Source: Chloracidobacterium sp. UBA3360 (GTDB lineage Bacteria; Acidobacteriota; Blastocatellia; Pyrinomonadales; Pyrinomonadaceae). From it: a DNA stretch of 24,826 nucleotides. A program made the position numbers and the translations under genes. The notes beneath the pieces are model-generated. The model was not told the origin of the DNA and did not search any database. It saw only the letters and a list, made by a program, of their open reading frames with translations. Of this stretch, positions 16,011 to 22,405 are shown piece after piece; position 1 is the stretch's first letter, and each line of letters begins with the position of its first letter. The stretch covers positions 1 to 24,826 of the forward strand of contig DEQS01000114.1 of NCBI GenBank assembly GCA_002360555.1, written 5' to 3'.

Positions 16011-16325
16011 ATGGCTACAAACATTACACCACTACACGATCGCGTCATCATCCGTCGCATCGAAGACAACGTTAACCAGACCGCAGGCGGGCTTTATATC
16101 CCGGACACGGCAAAGGAAAAACCGCAAGAAGGCGAAGTGATCGCTGCCGGTGCGGGTAAATATAAAGAAGACGGCACGCGTCAGGCTTTGGACGTCAAAG
16201 CGGGCGACCGCGTCCTTTTCGGCAAATACTCGGGCAGCGAGATCAAACTCGACGGCGACGAATTCATCATCATGCGCGAAGACGAGATCCTCGGCATCAT
16301 TTCACGCGCAGGAGCAGCAGCTTAA
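16011..16325 (+). CDS. groES: Co-chaperonin GroES (10 kDa)
   Basis: The 104-residue protein caps the GroEL ring during ATP-driven protein folding in the cytoplasm. Family signatures are ITPLHDRVIIRR at the N-terminus, a mobile loop NVNQTAGGLYIPDTAKEKPQ at about 20-39, GEVIAAGAGKY, and the C-terminal VLFGKYSGSEIKLDGDEFII followed by MREDEILGII. The start is fixed by a strong ribosome binding site, AAAGGAG at 15995-16001, nine bases before ATG. It is first in the CIRCE-controlled operon. Confidence 0.98.
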   Translation: MATNITPLHDRVIIRRIEDNVNQTAGGLYIPDTAKEKPQEGEVIAAGAGKYKEDGTRQALDVKAGDRVLFGKYSGSEIKLDGDEFIIMREDEILGIISRAGAAA

Positions 16326-16326
16326 G

Positions 16327-16395
16327 CAGTTGTCAGTTGTCAGTTGTCAGTTGTCGGAAAATTTCTGACTACTGGCTACCGGCTACCGACTACTG
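16327..16395 (+). repeat. CAGTTGT tandem and CTGACTACTGGCTACCG phrase between groES and groEL
   Basis: Four exact CAGTTGT heptamers (16327-16354) start one base after the groES stop. A run of related ACTACTG / GGCTACC phrases follows (16365-16395). The 17-base phrase CTGACTACTGGCTACCG (16365-16381) occurs again exactly at 22870-22886. Only 26 bases, including a clean Shine-Dalgarno, separate it from groEL. Confidence 0.85.
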
Positions 16396-16421
16396 TTTCG
16401 ACAATAGGAGAAACAAATATC

Positions 16422-18065
16422 ATGGCTAAACAAGTAGTACACGGAGAAGAATCACGCGCAGCTATCCTGCGTGGTGTTAATCAGCTCGCGGACGCAGTGA
16501 AAGTTACACTGGGACCGAAAGGGCGTAACGTAGTTATCGACAAAAAATTCGGCTCGCCGACCATCACCAAAGACGGTGTCACGGTCGCAAAAGAGATCGA
16601 ATTAAAAGACACGCTCGAAAACATGGGCGCGCAGATGGTCCGCGAAGTCGCTTCGAAAACCAGCGACGTAGCCGGCGACGGCACGACGACCGCAACGGTG
16701 CTTGCACAGGCGATCTTCAAAGAAGGCGTCCGCACAGTTGCTGCCGGTGCAAATCCGATGGCTCTCAAACGCGGCATCGAAAAAGCAGTCGCAGCCGTAG
16801 TCGCTGAGATCCACACGATGGCAAAGCCCGTCTCGGGCGATTCGATCGCACAGGTCGGCACGGTTTCGGCCAACGGCGACAAAACGATCGGCACGATCAT
16901 CGCTGAAGCGATGGACAAGGTCGGCAAAGACGGCGTTATCACCGTCGAAGAGTCGAAAACGATGGACACGCTTCTCGAAGTCGTCGAGGGCATGCAGTTT
17001 GACCGCGGCTATCTTTCGCCGTATTTCGTCACCGACGCCGACCGTATGGAAGCCGTCCTCGACGAGCCTTACATCCTGATCAACGAGAAAAAGATCTCGA
17101 ACATGCGCGATCTGCTTCCTATTCTTGAGCAGGTAGCAAAAATGGGCCGTCCGATGCTCATCATCGCTGAGGATGTCGACGGCGAAGCACTCGCAACCCT
17201 AGTTGTGAACAAGCTCCGCGGCACATTGAACGTTGCTGCTGTCAAAGCCCCTGGATTCGGCGATCGCCGCAAGGCAATGCTCGAAGACATCGCGGTCCTC
17301 ACGGGCGGCAAGGTCATCAGCGAGGATCTCGGCATCAAGCTCGAGACCATCACTCTCGAAGACCTCGGCAAAGCCAAGAAAGTCACCATCGACAAGGAAA
17401 ACACAACCATCGTCGAAGGTGCCGGCAGCGGCGAAGCGATCGACGGACGCATCAAAACCATCCGTAACCAGATCGAAGACACGTCCAGCGACTATGACCG
17501 CGAAAAACTGCAGGAGCGTCTGGCGAAACTCGTCGGCGGTGTTGCCGTGATCAAGGTCGGTGCCGCTACCGAGACCGAGATGAAGGAAAAGAAAGCTCGT
17601 GTCGAAGACGCAATGCACGCAACCCGTGCTGCAGTCGAAGAAGGCATCGTGGCCGGCGGCGGAGTCGCTCTGGTCCGCGCATCGCGTGTTCTCGACAACT
17701 TCAACACCGAAAGCGAGGATTCCGATGAGATCATCGGCGTCAACATCGTCAAGCGTGCCCTCGAAGAGCCGCTTCGCCAGATCGCCGGCAACGCCGGTAT
17801 GGAAGGCGCAGTGGTCGTCGGCAAGGTTCGCGAAGGCGACGACAGCTTCGGCTTTAACGCCGCGACCGAGAAGTACGAAGACCTCGTCGCAGCCGGTGTC
17901 ATCGACCCCGCAAAGGTCACCCGCACCGCTCTCCAAAACGCAGCCTCGATCGCCGGCCTCATGCTGACGACCGAAGCCATGATCGCCGACGTCCAAGACG
18001 ACAAGGGCGGCGACCCAATGGCCGGCATGGGCGGCATGGGCGGCGGCATGGGAATGGGAATGTAA
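16422..18065 (+). CDS. groEL: Chaperonin GroEL (60 kDa)
   Basis: The 547-residue protein assembles as a double heptameric ring that folds client proteins with GroES and ATP. It shows VTLGPKGRNVVIDKKFGSP and DGVTVAKEIEL near the N-terminus, the nucleotide-binding GDGTTTATVLAQAI, and the family pattern AAVEEGIVAGGGVALVRA at about 405-420. The C-terminal tail is the usual Gly-Met repeat (GGMGGMGGGMGMGM). The open frame extends upstream to 16344 through repeat sequence, but ATG at 16422 gives the standard MAKQVV start and is preceded by AGGAG at 16406-16410. It is co-transcribed with groES under CIRCE. Confidence 0.98.
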   Translation: MAKQVVHGEESRAAILRGVNQLADAVKVTLGPKGRNVVIDKKFGSPTITKDGVTVAKEIELKDTLENMGAQMVREVASKTSDVAGDGTTTATVLAQAIFKEGVRTVAAGANPMALKRGIEKAVAAVVAEIHTMAKPVSGDSIAQVGTVSANGDKTIGTIIAEAMDKVGKDGVITVEESKTMDTLLEVVEGMQFDRGYLSPYFVTDADRMEAVLDEPYILINEKKISNMRDLLPILEQVAKMGRPMLIIAEDVDGEALATLVVNKLRGTLNVAAVKAPGFGDRRKAMLEDIAVLTGGKVISEDLGIKLETITLEDLGKAKKVTIDKENTTIVEGAGSGEAIDGRIKTIRNQIEDTSSDYDREKLQERLAKLVGGVAVIKVGAATETEMKEKKARVEDAMHATRAAVEEGIVAGGGVALVRASRVLDNFNTESEDSDEIIGVNIVKRALEEPLRQIAGNAGMEGAVVVGKVREGDDSFGFNAATEKYEDLVAAGVIDPAKVTRTALQNAASIAGLMLTTEAMIADVQDDKGGDPMAGMGGMGGGMGMGM

Positions 18066-18075
18066 TCCTCTAGCT

Positions 18076-18120
18076 CCCCGCCTTGATTAGGCGGGGTGGA
18101 TGCCGCCTCGGCAGACGGGG
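18076..18120 (+). repeat. GC-rich hairpin repeat downstream of groEL
   Basis: CCCCGCCT-TGATT-AGGCGGGG is a perfect 8-bp stem (18076-18096), 10 bp after the groEL stop. It is followed by a second GC-rich segment (GCCGCCTCGGCAGACGGGGC). There is no U-tract, so it looks like a palindromic repeat unit or an mRNA-stabilising stem rather than a terminator. Confidence 0.6.
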
Positions 18121-18161
18121 CGGTAGATGATTCAACCAATAACAAATTGGTTATTTGAAAC

Positions 18162-18195
18162 AAAGGCTTCGCTCGGCAACGGGCGAAGCCTTTTT
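18162..18195 (+). terminator. Intrinsic terminator of the groESL operon
   Basis: AAAGGCTTCGC (18162-18172), a 10-base loop and GCGAAGCCTTT (18183-18193) form a perfect 11-bp stem that ends in TTTTT (18191-18195). It ends only 9 bases before the preferred ATG of the next gene. Confidence 0.85.
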
Positions 18196-18204
18196 CTTCC
18201 GACT

Positions 18205-18933
18205 ATGGAATCTTATTTAATAGGCTTCTCAAAGGACTCAGGAGTCCGACATCACCCTTGGACCTTTTCCGAAACTGACGAGACGAACAAATACCTCGAT
18301 CTGCGAAACAACGTCGGACTGATTCGAACATCTCTGGAGGATTTCGTTCCTTTTTCCTCGTTCACCTCTGTCCAACAATTCTACAGTTTGTTGGAATGGA
18401 TAAATGGCCCTGATTCATTCTTTGAGTCGAACGATTGCGCTTTTAGACCGCCGATGGAAAACGGGCAACCAAATCTTTGTCCAAAGAAACTGGTTGCCTA
18501 TGGTCGGGTCATGGTCTTTCTGAGAAACGTTCAGCTCAACGTGTCACCCGAAAGCAATGCCGCGTTTTCGCGTAAAGGAAATGTCGACCCCAGAGTGCCG
18601 GATTTTACTCCGAGTCGTGATACGGAATGGCTCACTCGGCGCAGCTTGGAGATCCTGACTCGCCTTCTGTCGAGTAACGATGCCGTTTGTGTCGGCATAG
18701 AGCTCGTGCCTGTCTTATACGAAGGAGCAGAAGGCGATCATGAGTCCAAGCTAGGATATGAAGTGAGCTACAAATTCTGGGGCTGGGGCGATAGCACAGA
18801 TGAAGTATTCGAAAATATTGGCTTGGCGGTTACAGCGTTGTTCAGGCTTTTCAAGACGCTCGAGGCCGAGGTCCTAGCGGGTCAGAGAATTGAGACGCCG
18901 CTCGACTGCACCCTCTCAGTCTTGGAACCGTAA
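18205..18933 (+). CDS. Unrecognised protein, first gene of an accessory cassette
   Basis: The 242-residue protein (MESYLIGFSKDSGVRHHPWT at the start) has no family I recognise. It appears soluble, with no signal peptide or transmembrane segment. It has aromatic clusters (FVPFSSFTSVQQFYSLLEWI, SYKFWGWGDS), and the second half reads like a mixed alpha/beta domain ending in a helix (IGLAVTALFRLFKTLEAEVL). An ATG at 18127 is in frame but would translate through the terminator stem, so 18205 is preferred; no Shine-Dalgarno is clear for either. It is 3 bp from the DUF4238 gene, which indicates co-translation and a linked function. Confidence 0.7.
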   Translation: MESYLIGFSKDSGVRHHPWTFSETDETNKYLDLRNNVGLIRTSLEDFVPFSSFTSVQQFYSLLEWINGPDSFFESNDCAFRPPMENGQPNLCPKKLVAYGRVMVFLRNVQLNVSPESNAAFSRKGNVDPRVPDFTPSRDTEWLTRRSLEILTRLLSSNDAVCVGIELVPVLYEGAEGDHESKLGYEVSYKFWGWGDSTDEVFENIGLAVTALFRLFKTLEAEVLAGQRIETPLDCTLSVLEP

Positions 18934-18936
18934 CCA

Positions 18937-19845
18937 ATGACCGCACCTAATCCATCACAATTTCAACATCATGTGCCCCGTTTCTACCTCAATGGATGGT
19001 CTACGAGCGTAAATGGGCTCCACAAACGCGTTTGGGTTTACGAGCAAAATAGAGAACCTCGGCCATCGGCTATCCGCCGGACAGGAGGTCGAGTAAATAC
19101 TTACGCGATTCATAAGGCCGACGGCTCGATAGATCTTAGTACGGTCGAGGACTATCTACAGGTCGTGGAGAGTGAGGCAAGCAAGGTGTTTAAAAAGATT
19201 AGCGAGCAGAAGCCTCTAACTTCACGTGAGAAGCGAGCTCTGGCGGTCTTCATAAGCGCGTTCTATCGGCGCGATACATATACCTTCGACAACTTTGTAC
19301 CTGAGAAAGCTGTTTCAATCCTGTCAGGTATCCAGAAAAACCTCCACACCCAGGCCGACGCTGGTGAGGTCTCGGACGAAGTAAAGGAACGACGGCGCGC
19401 GTTTGTTGACGATGCTATCCGCGCTGCGGGAGAAAACCTCAACTCGGTGGCCGCTCAGTCCATACCGTTCGGAGAGGAATTTGCTGATCAGGTATTCCTA
19501 AGAATGAACTGGTGCTTCCTTATTTGTGAGGGCGGCTGGTTTGTTACATCGGATTGTCCAGTCGTTTTCAATCGTCACCGTGGCATAAAAGATTACCTCC
19601 ACGGGCATGTGTTGTTCCCGATTACAAGCAAAATTGTACTTTGGATGACGCAGTGGCCGATTTTGCCAAACTGCTATGTTCCTGTTTCCGGTGACTTCGT
19701 CGACAGACTTAACGCTCGGATAATCGTCAACGCTCACCTACAGGTCTACGCGAACTTCAATGCCTTCGATTACAAGAAATTTGTCGATAACCACATCTCT
19801 TCGGCACTTCCTCGAACAAAAGCGGCACAAAAGATCCGGATTTAG
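18937..19845 (+). CDS. DUF4238 domain protein
   Basis: The 302-residue protein shows the DUF4238 pattern. The N-terminal motif is QFQHHVPRFYLNGWS (residues 8-22), followed by a charged helical middle with ISAFYRRDTYTFDNF. The core is MNWCFLICEGGWFVTSDCPVVFNR, followed by a VLFPITSKIVLWMTQ strand and a C-terminal ARIIVNAHLQVYANF. The function of DUF4238 is not established. The conserved His pair near the N-terminus and the TSDCPV turn hint at an enzymatic or metal/nucleotide-binding site, but this is conjecture. Genes of this kind are usually scattered and accessory, often near other unknown or defence-type genes. It lies between the unrecognised gene and the HEPN-like gene, 3 bp and 19 bp away. 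Confidence 0.82.
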   Translation: MTAPNPSQFQHHVPRFYLNGWSTSVNGLHKRVWVYEQNREPRPSAIRRTGGRVNTYAIHKADGSIDLSTVEDYLQVVESEASKVFKKISEQKPLTSREKRALAVFISAFYRRDTYTFDNFVPEKAVSILSGIQKNLHTQADAGEVSDEVKERRRAFVDDAIRAAGENLNSVAAQSIPFGEEFADQVFLRMNWCFLICEGGWFVTSDCPVVFNRHRGIKDYLHGHVLFPITSKIVLWMTQWPILPNCYVPVSGDFVDRLNARIIVNAHLQVYANFNAFDYKKFVDNHISSALPRTKAAQKIRI

Positions 19846-19864
19846 TAAAACGCCCCAAAAAAGC

Positions 19865-20212
19865 ATGAAGATAATCACAAAAGATAATTGGCGAGACGTT
19901 GACCCTGTGTGCGAGCAGATGCTATCGCTTTCGATGGAACAAGACTCTGTGTATCCGATGTTCCCCGAATTATGGCTTGACCTGATATTGAAACCCAAAT
20001 TGTCAGATAACGTTCCACTTGAGTTGCATTCGATCTTTGAGACCGCTCGGGGCTGCATGGTTTATGGCTACTTTTACTATCCTCTTTTTTCTATCGGCAA
20101 TGAACAGCTATACAAGCTAATAGACGCGGCGATTTCAACAAAATATGAAGGGTCAGGTGGCCCGGTTCCTAAAGCGCCAAGGCGATTCGTAAACTTAGTG
20201 AAAAAAAATTGA
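19865..20212 (+). CDS. HEPN-like protein, 5' part of a frame-split gene
   Basis: This frame gives 115 residues from MKIITKDNWRDVDPVCEQML to a premature stop just after VNLVKKN. Helical segments include LELHSIFETARGCMVYGYFYYP and EQLYKLIDAAISTKYEG. The frame breaks at an A8 run (20201-20208). If one A is removed, translation continues for 57 more codons to 20384 and ends in a helix with LLRNELFHP. The joined protein would have 172 residues. The RN-x3-H pattern (R-x4-H) and the all-helical make-up resemble HEPN domains, many of which are RNases in toxin-antitoxin and defence systems, though others have lost activity. The gene begins 19 bp after DUF4238. The start is ATG 19865; a longer frame from 19760 would overlap DUF4238 and is rejected. 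Confidence 0.72.
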   Translation: MKIITKDNWRDVDPVCEQMLSLSMEQDSVYPMFPELWLDLILKPKLSDNVPLELHSIFETARGCMVYGYFYYPLFSIGNEQLYKLIDAAISTKYEGSGGPVPKAPRRFVNLVKKN

Positions 20213-20384
20213 TTGGTTACACGGAAAAGGCTTAATAACGGATGATCAGCAGATGACCTTTCATAACACCAGACTCTTGCGAAACGAGCTTTTTCATCCA
20301 AAGGCGCAAGGCATCATGCCCCCATCGATTGCGTCGTCATCCCTCAGTCTAGCGTCACGGTGGATCAACGAGCTTTTTGGTTAA
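20202..20384 (+). other. 3' part of the HEPN-like gene in the +1 frame
   Basis: Read one base out of phase from the A8 run, this stretch is open as KKIDWLHGKGLITDDQQ through LLRNELFHPKAQGIMPP to INELFG and TAA at 20382-20384. The sequence is protein-like, continues the helical composition of the upstream part and carries the only R-x4-H motif. It has no start codon placed for independent translation. Confidence 0.65.
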
Positions 20385-20396
20385 TGAATAAGAACC

Positions 20397-20613
20397 GGGG
20401 TCAGGCCTGCGACGTAACAAATGCACAGTTCAAAATGCACAATGCATAATGTTTAAGTCCGCGAAGCGGACGGCATATTTGTAGCCCCATGTGAAGCGAG
20501 AGCGGCGGTTGCGGCGTATCCGCAACACGGGCACGTTTTTTGAGCCAGAACCGAGAGCGGAGCGTGGGGTGTTGTGCATTAAATGACCGGAGCGTGTGGA
20601 ACACGCGGCATAT
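20397..20613 (+). repeat. Composite palindromic repeat, copy A (longest)
   Basis: The gene-free stretch 20385-20737 is mostly repeat. It holds GGGTCAGGCCTGC (20398-20410), an ATGCACA phrase run (20421-20451) and the hairpin GTCCGC-GAA-GCGGAC followed by GGCATAT (20457-20478). Next come TTTGTAGCCCCATGTGA, the hairpin TTGCGG-CGTAT-CCGCAA (20509-20525) and GCGTGT-GGA-ACACGC followed by GGCATAT (20592-20613). Nothing gene-like was seen from 20614 to 20737. Confidence 0.85.
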
Positions 20614-20737
20614 GCTCGAGCCACATCGTCGGCGAGCGGCGGCAGAGTTTGGTTTGCTGATGGCTCGTCACAAATTAGTGCTTGGTGGTGTCTTCATAAT
20701 ACGGAACGGGATATTCCTCCGTTCGACCCGAAAATTT

Positions 20738-21184
20738 ATGAAAAGGACATTCATCATCTTTGCACTGTTTGTTTTTGGAGCGATCGGCGTCGCTGCGCAG
20801 TCGGCGAGCCCGACTCCATCGCCTGCACCGTCGGGCGACGACTTTCCGGCGGTACAGGAGTTTTTGCTGACCTCGGTCGCCACGGACTTTTACGAGAATC
20901 AGCCGCCATTTCCGTCGCAGTTTCGTAAGGTGCGTATCGGCAGTGTCGGCAAAAACAAAAAAGACGCCCTGTACACTCTGTGCGGTGAGTTTCTCGCACC
21001 GGCGGAGGGCGGCAAATCCAAGTGGACCAAATTTGTCACAGTTAAGACGTCCGGGTACGAGCAATACCTCGGTTCGAATACAACATACTGCACGAACTCG
21101 GAGATCATCTGGCACAAAACCGGCGACCTCTCGCCCGCGCTCAAATCCCGCCTGGATTCGATAAAAAATAAAAAGCAGCCATAA
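20738..21184 (+). CDS. Small secreted protein of unknown function
   Basis: The 148-residue protein starts with a clear signal peptide (MKRTFIIFALFVFGAIGVAA, cleavage after AQS or nearby) and a proline/serine linker (ASPTPSPAPSGDD). A small domain follows with VRIGSVGKNKKDALYTLCGEF and YEQYLGSNTTYCTNSEIIWH. The two cysteines (LC near residue 90 and YC near 123) could form a disulfide outside the cytoplasm. Longer upstream starts would translate the palindromic repeat and are rejected. Its stop lies 7 bp before repeat copy B, and it is convergent with the next secreted gene. I do not recognise the family. Confidence 0.75.
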   Translation: MKRTFIIFALFVFGAIGVAAQSASPTPSPAPSGDDFPAVQEFLLTSVATDFYENQPPFPSQFRKVRIGSVGKNKKDALYTLCGEFLAPAEGGKSKWTKFVTVKTSGYEQYLGSNTTYCTNSEIIWHKTGDLSPALKSRLDSIKNKKQP

Positions 21185-21191
21185 TCCATCA

Positions 21192-21293
21192 GTCCGCGAA
21201 GCGGACGGCATATTTGTAGCCCCATGTGACGCGAGAGCGGAACATGGGGTTTTGTGTATTAAATGACCGGAGCGTGTGAAACACGCGGCATAT
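21192..21293 (+). repeat. Composite palindromic repeat, copy B (compact)
   Basis: Three hairpins fill the space between two convergent genes: GTCCGC-GAA-GCGGAC plus GGCATAT (21192-21213), CCCCATGT with ACATGGGG (21220-21249, 14-base loop), and GCGTGT-GAA-ACACGC plus GGCATAT (21272-21293). Compared with copy A it lacks the TTGCGG middle block. The last base is shared with the stop codon of the minus-strand gene. It may act as a bidirectional terminator. Confidence 0.85.
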
Positions 21294-21826
21294 CAGAAGA
21301 TCCAATCATCCTCCGCAGTCTCAGTGCTTTTCACTCGTAGAAGATATTTGTCAGCAGCTAATTCACTAGTCACAGGAACAACCAACCACTTGGCAGAAAA
21401 TGGTACCTGACTAACGGTTTGGGATTGAACACGGTCTACGACTAAGAACACGGAAGTCCCGCGTTTCCTCACCATTTTCGGCTTCGGTTTCATTAAATGG
21501 TAGAGAGCACAGCAATAACTTTCCCACAGCGAGGTTATTTGCCACGTTCCTTTCGAGTCGGGTTCGATAAAGAGTTGGCGAGAAAAAGGATCTCCTTCGA
21601 TGGAGTATTTAATGATTCGAACTCGGGCTTTAGTCTTTGCCGACCAGTGCTCCCAGACAAACTTTCTTAACCTTTCGCCCATCGCATTGTGCTCGGAGAG
21701 GACGCCCCACGAGAAATCGAATGTTCCGCCGTCGGCGAAAGCTGCGAGATCACGCTTCGTTGTTCTTTGCCCAGACGCGGAAGTAGAAACAAAAGCAATA
21801 AGGATAATCAGGACGACGTTTTTCAT
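21293..21826 (-). CDS. Small secreted protein of unknown function
   Basis: From ATG 21826 the protein has 177 residues, with a signal peptide MKNVVLIILIAFVSTSASGQ. The mature part has FDFSWGVLSEHNAMGERLRKF, WEHWSAKTKARVRIIKYSIEG and paired cysteines (ESYCCALYHL). A GTG start at 21841 (five extra residues) is also open and overlaps the end of the minus-strand repeat frame as GTGA. The ATG is preferred because it gives a standard signal peptide. No family is recognised. The domain ends in EDDWIF at the edge of repeat copy B. Confidence 0.75.
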   Translation of the reverse strand: MKNVVLIILIAFVSTSASGQRTTKRDLAAFADGGTFDFSWGVLSEHNAMGERLRKFVWEHWSAKTKARVRIIKYSIEGDPFSRQLFIEPDSKGTWQITSLWESYCCALYHLMKPKPKMVRKRGTSVFLVVDRVQSQTVSQVPFSAKWLVVPVTSELAADKYLLRVKSTETAEDDWIF

Positions 21827-21837
21827 GATATGCGTTT

Positions 21838-22329
21838 TCACGGCGTGGCTCCCGAAAAGTTGCGTGCGAAGACCTGACCCTGAAAACGACTATAGAACAA
21901 CGAACAAGGAGCAGCGAACAGTGAATAAATCACGGATCTGGGCGGAAATGCCTGTTTTATTGACGGACACGGCTTTGTAAACGGTTTACGTGGGCGTGTT
22001 TTCTGTTTACAAGGCTTTGTAAACGGCGGACAAGGGTTTGTTTTCTGTTTACAAGGCTTTGTTTTCCCCGTACAAGCGTCTGTTTTCCCTCTACAAGCCG
22101 TTGTTTTCCGATGACAGCCGGTTGTTTTCCGTTTACAGCCGGTTGTTTTCTCCGGACAAGCGATTGTCTTTTGATGACAAGACGTTGTTTTCTCCGGACA
22201 GCCAGTTGTTTTTGAAAAACAACGGGCTGTCATGTTTTTGTTGAGAAAAGAATTGGGGTCAAAATAATCGAAAAGAATCGGGTCAGGCCTGCAATTCTGC
22301 AATTCTTCAGTCCGCGAAGCGGACGGCAT
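21838..22329 (-). other. Repeat-borne open frame with Cys-rich heptads, doubtful gene
   Basis: A 163-codon frame starts in repeat copy C (MPSASRTEELQ), runs through about twelve heptads such as KTTGCPE, KTTSCHQ and KTIACPE, and ends in a further repeat phrase (YSLFAAPCSLFYSRF). No Shine-Dalgarno or signal peptide is present and both ends are made of repeats, so non-coding repeat DNA is more likely. A start at 22233 (MTARCFSKTTGC) would give the tidiest heptad protein if it is expressed. Confidence 0.2.
21952..22232. repeat. Degenerate 21-bp minisatellite, about 13 units
   Basis: Units of 21 bp (one of 24) follow the pattern GTTGTTTTCYNNTTACAAGC, with TTGTTTTC the most constant part and the middle and end variable. 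Since 21 is a multiple of 3, both strands stay open: LFSxYKR heptads on plus and KTTxCxx heptads on minus. The last unit ends in a TTGTTTTTGAAAAACAA palindrome near 22206-22222. Confidence 0.88.
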
Positions 22330-22405
22330 ATTTGTAGCCTTGTCTTCTCGCCGAGCGGGACGGTTGCGTCGTTTGCAACACTGGCACGCTCTTTGTGCCA
22401 GAACC
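22280..22405 (+). repeat. Composite palindromic repeat, copy C
   Basis: GGGTCAGGCCTGC (22280-22292) is followed by GTCCGC-GAA-GCGGAC plus GGCATAT (22310-22331), TTTGTAGCC, a TTGC/GCAA stem (22365-22378) and TGGCAC/GTGCCA (22382-22400) with AGAACC. The order is the same as copy A, with diverged stems. Confidence 0.8.

Noticed and set aside
16344..16421. Extended groEL start upstream of MAKQVV
   Set aside because: The extension translates the CAGTTGT/ACTACTGG repeat tract, while ATG 16422 has a good Shine-Dalgarno and the family-standard N-terminus.
17199..17996. 265-codon minus-strand open frame opposite groEL, and similar long frames opposite GH3, uvrB, purC and the TPR gene
   Set aside because: These are shadows caused by codon bias in strong genes on the other strand; no domain or start signals are seen.
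18127..18204. Upstream ATG at 18127 as start of the cassette's first gene
   Set aside because: It would encode the terminator stem and GC-rich repeat edge as protein; possible but unlikely.
21952..22232. CRISPR array
   Set aside because: Units are contiguous 21-mers with no spacers of constant length between conserved repeats, and no cas genes are present.
22038..22244. Plus-strand open frame of 68 codons with LFSxYKR heptads as a gene
   Set aside because: It is the same minisatellite read on the other strand, without a Shine-Dalgarno or unique sequence, and starts inside the repeat.
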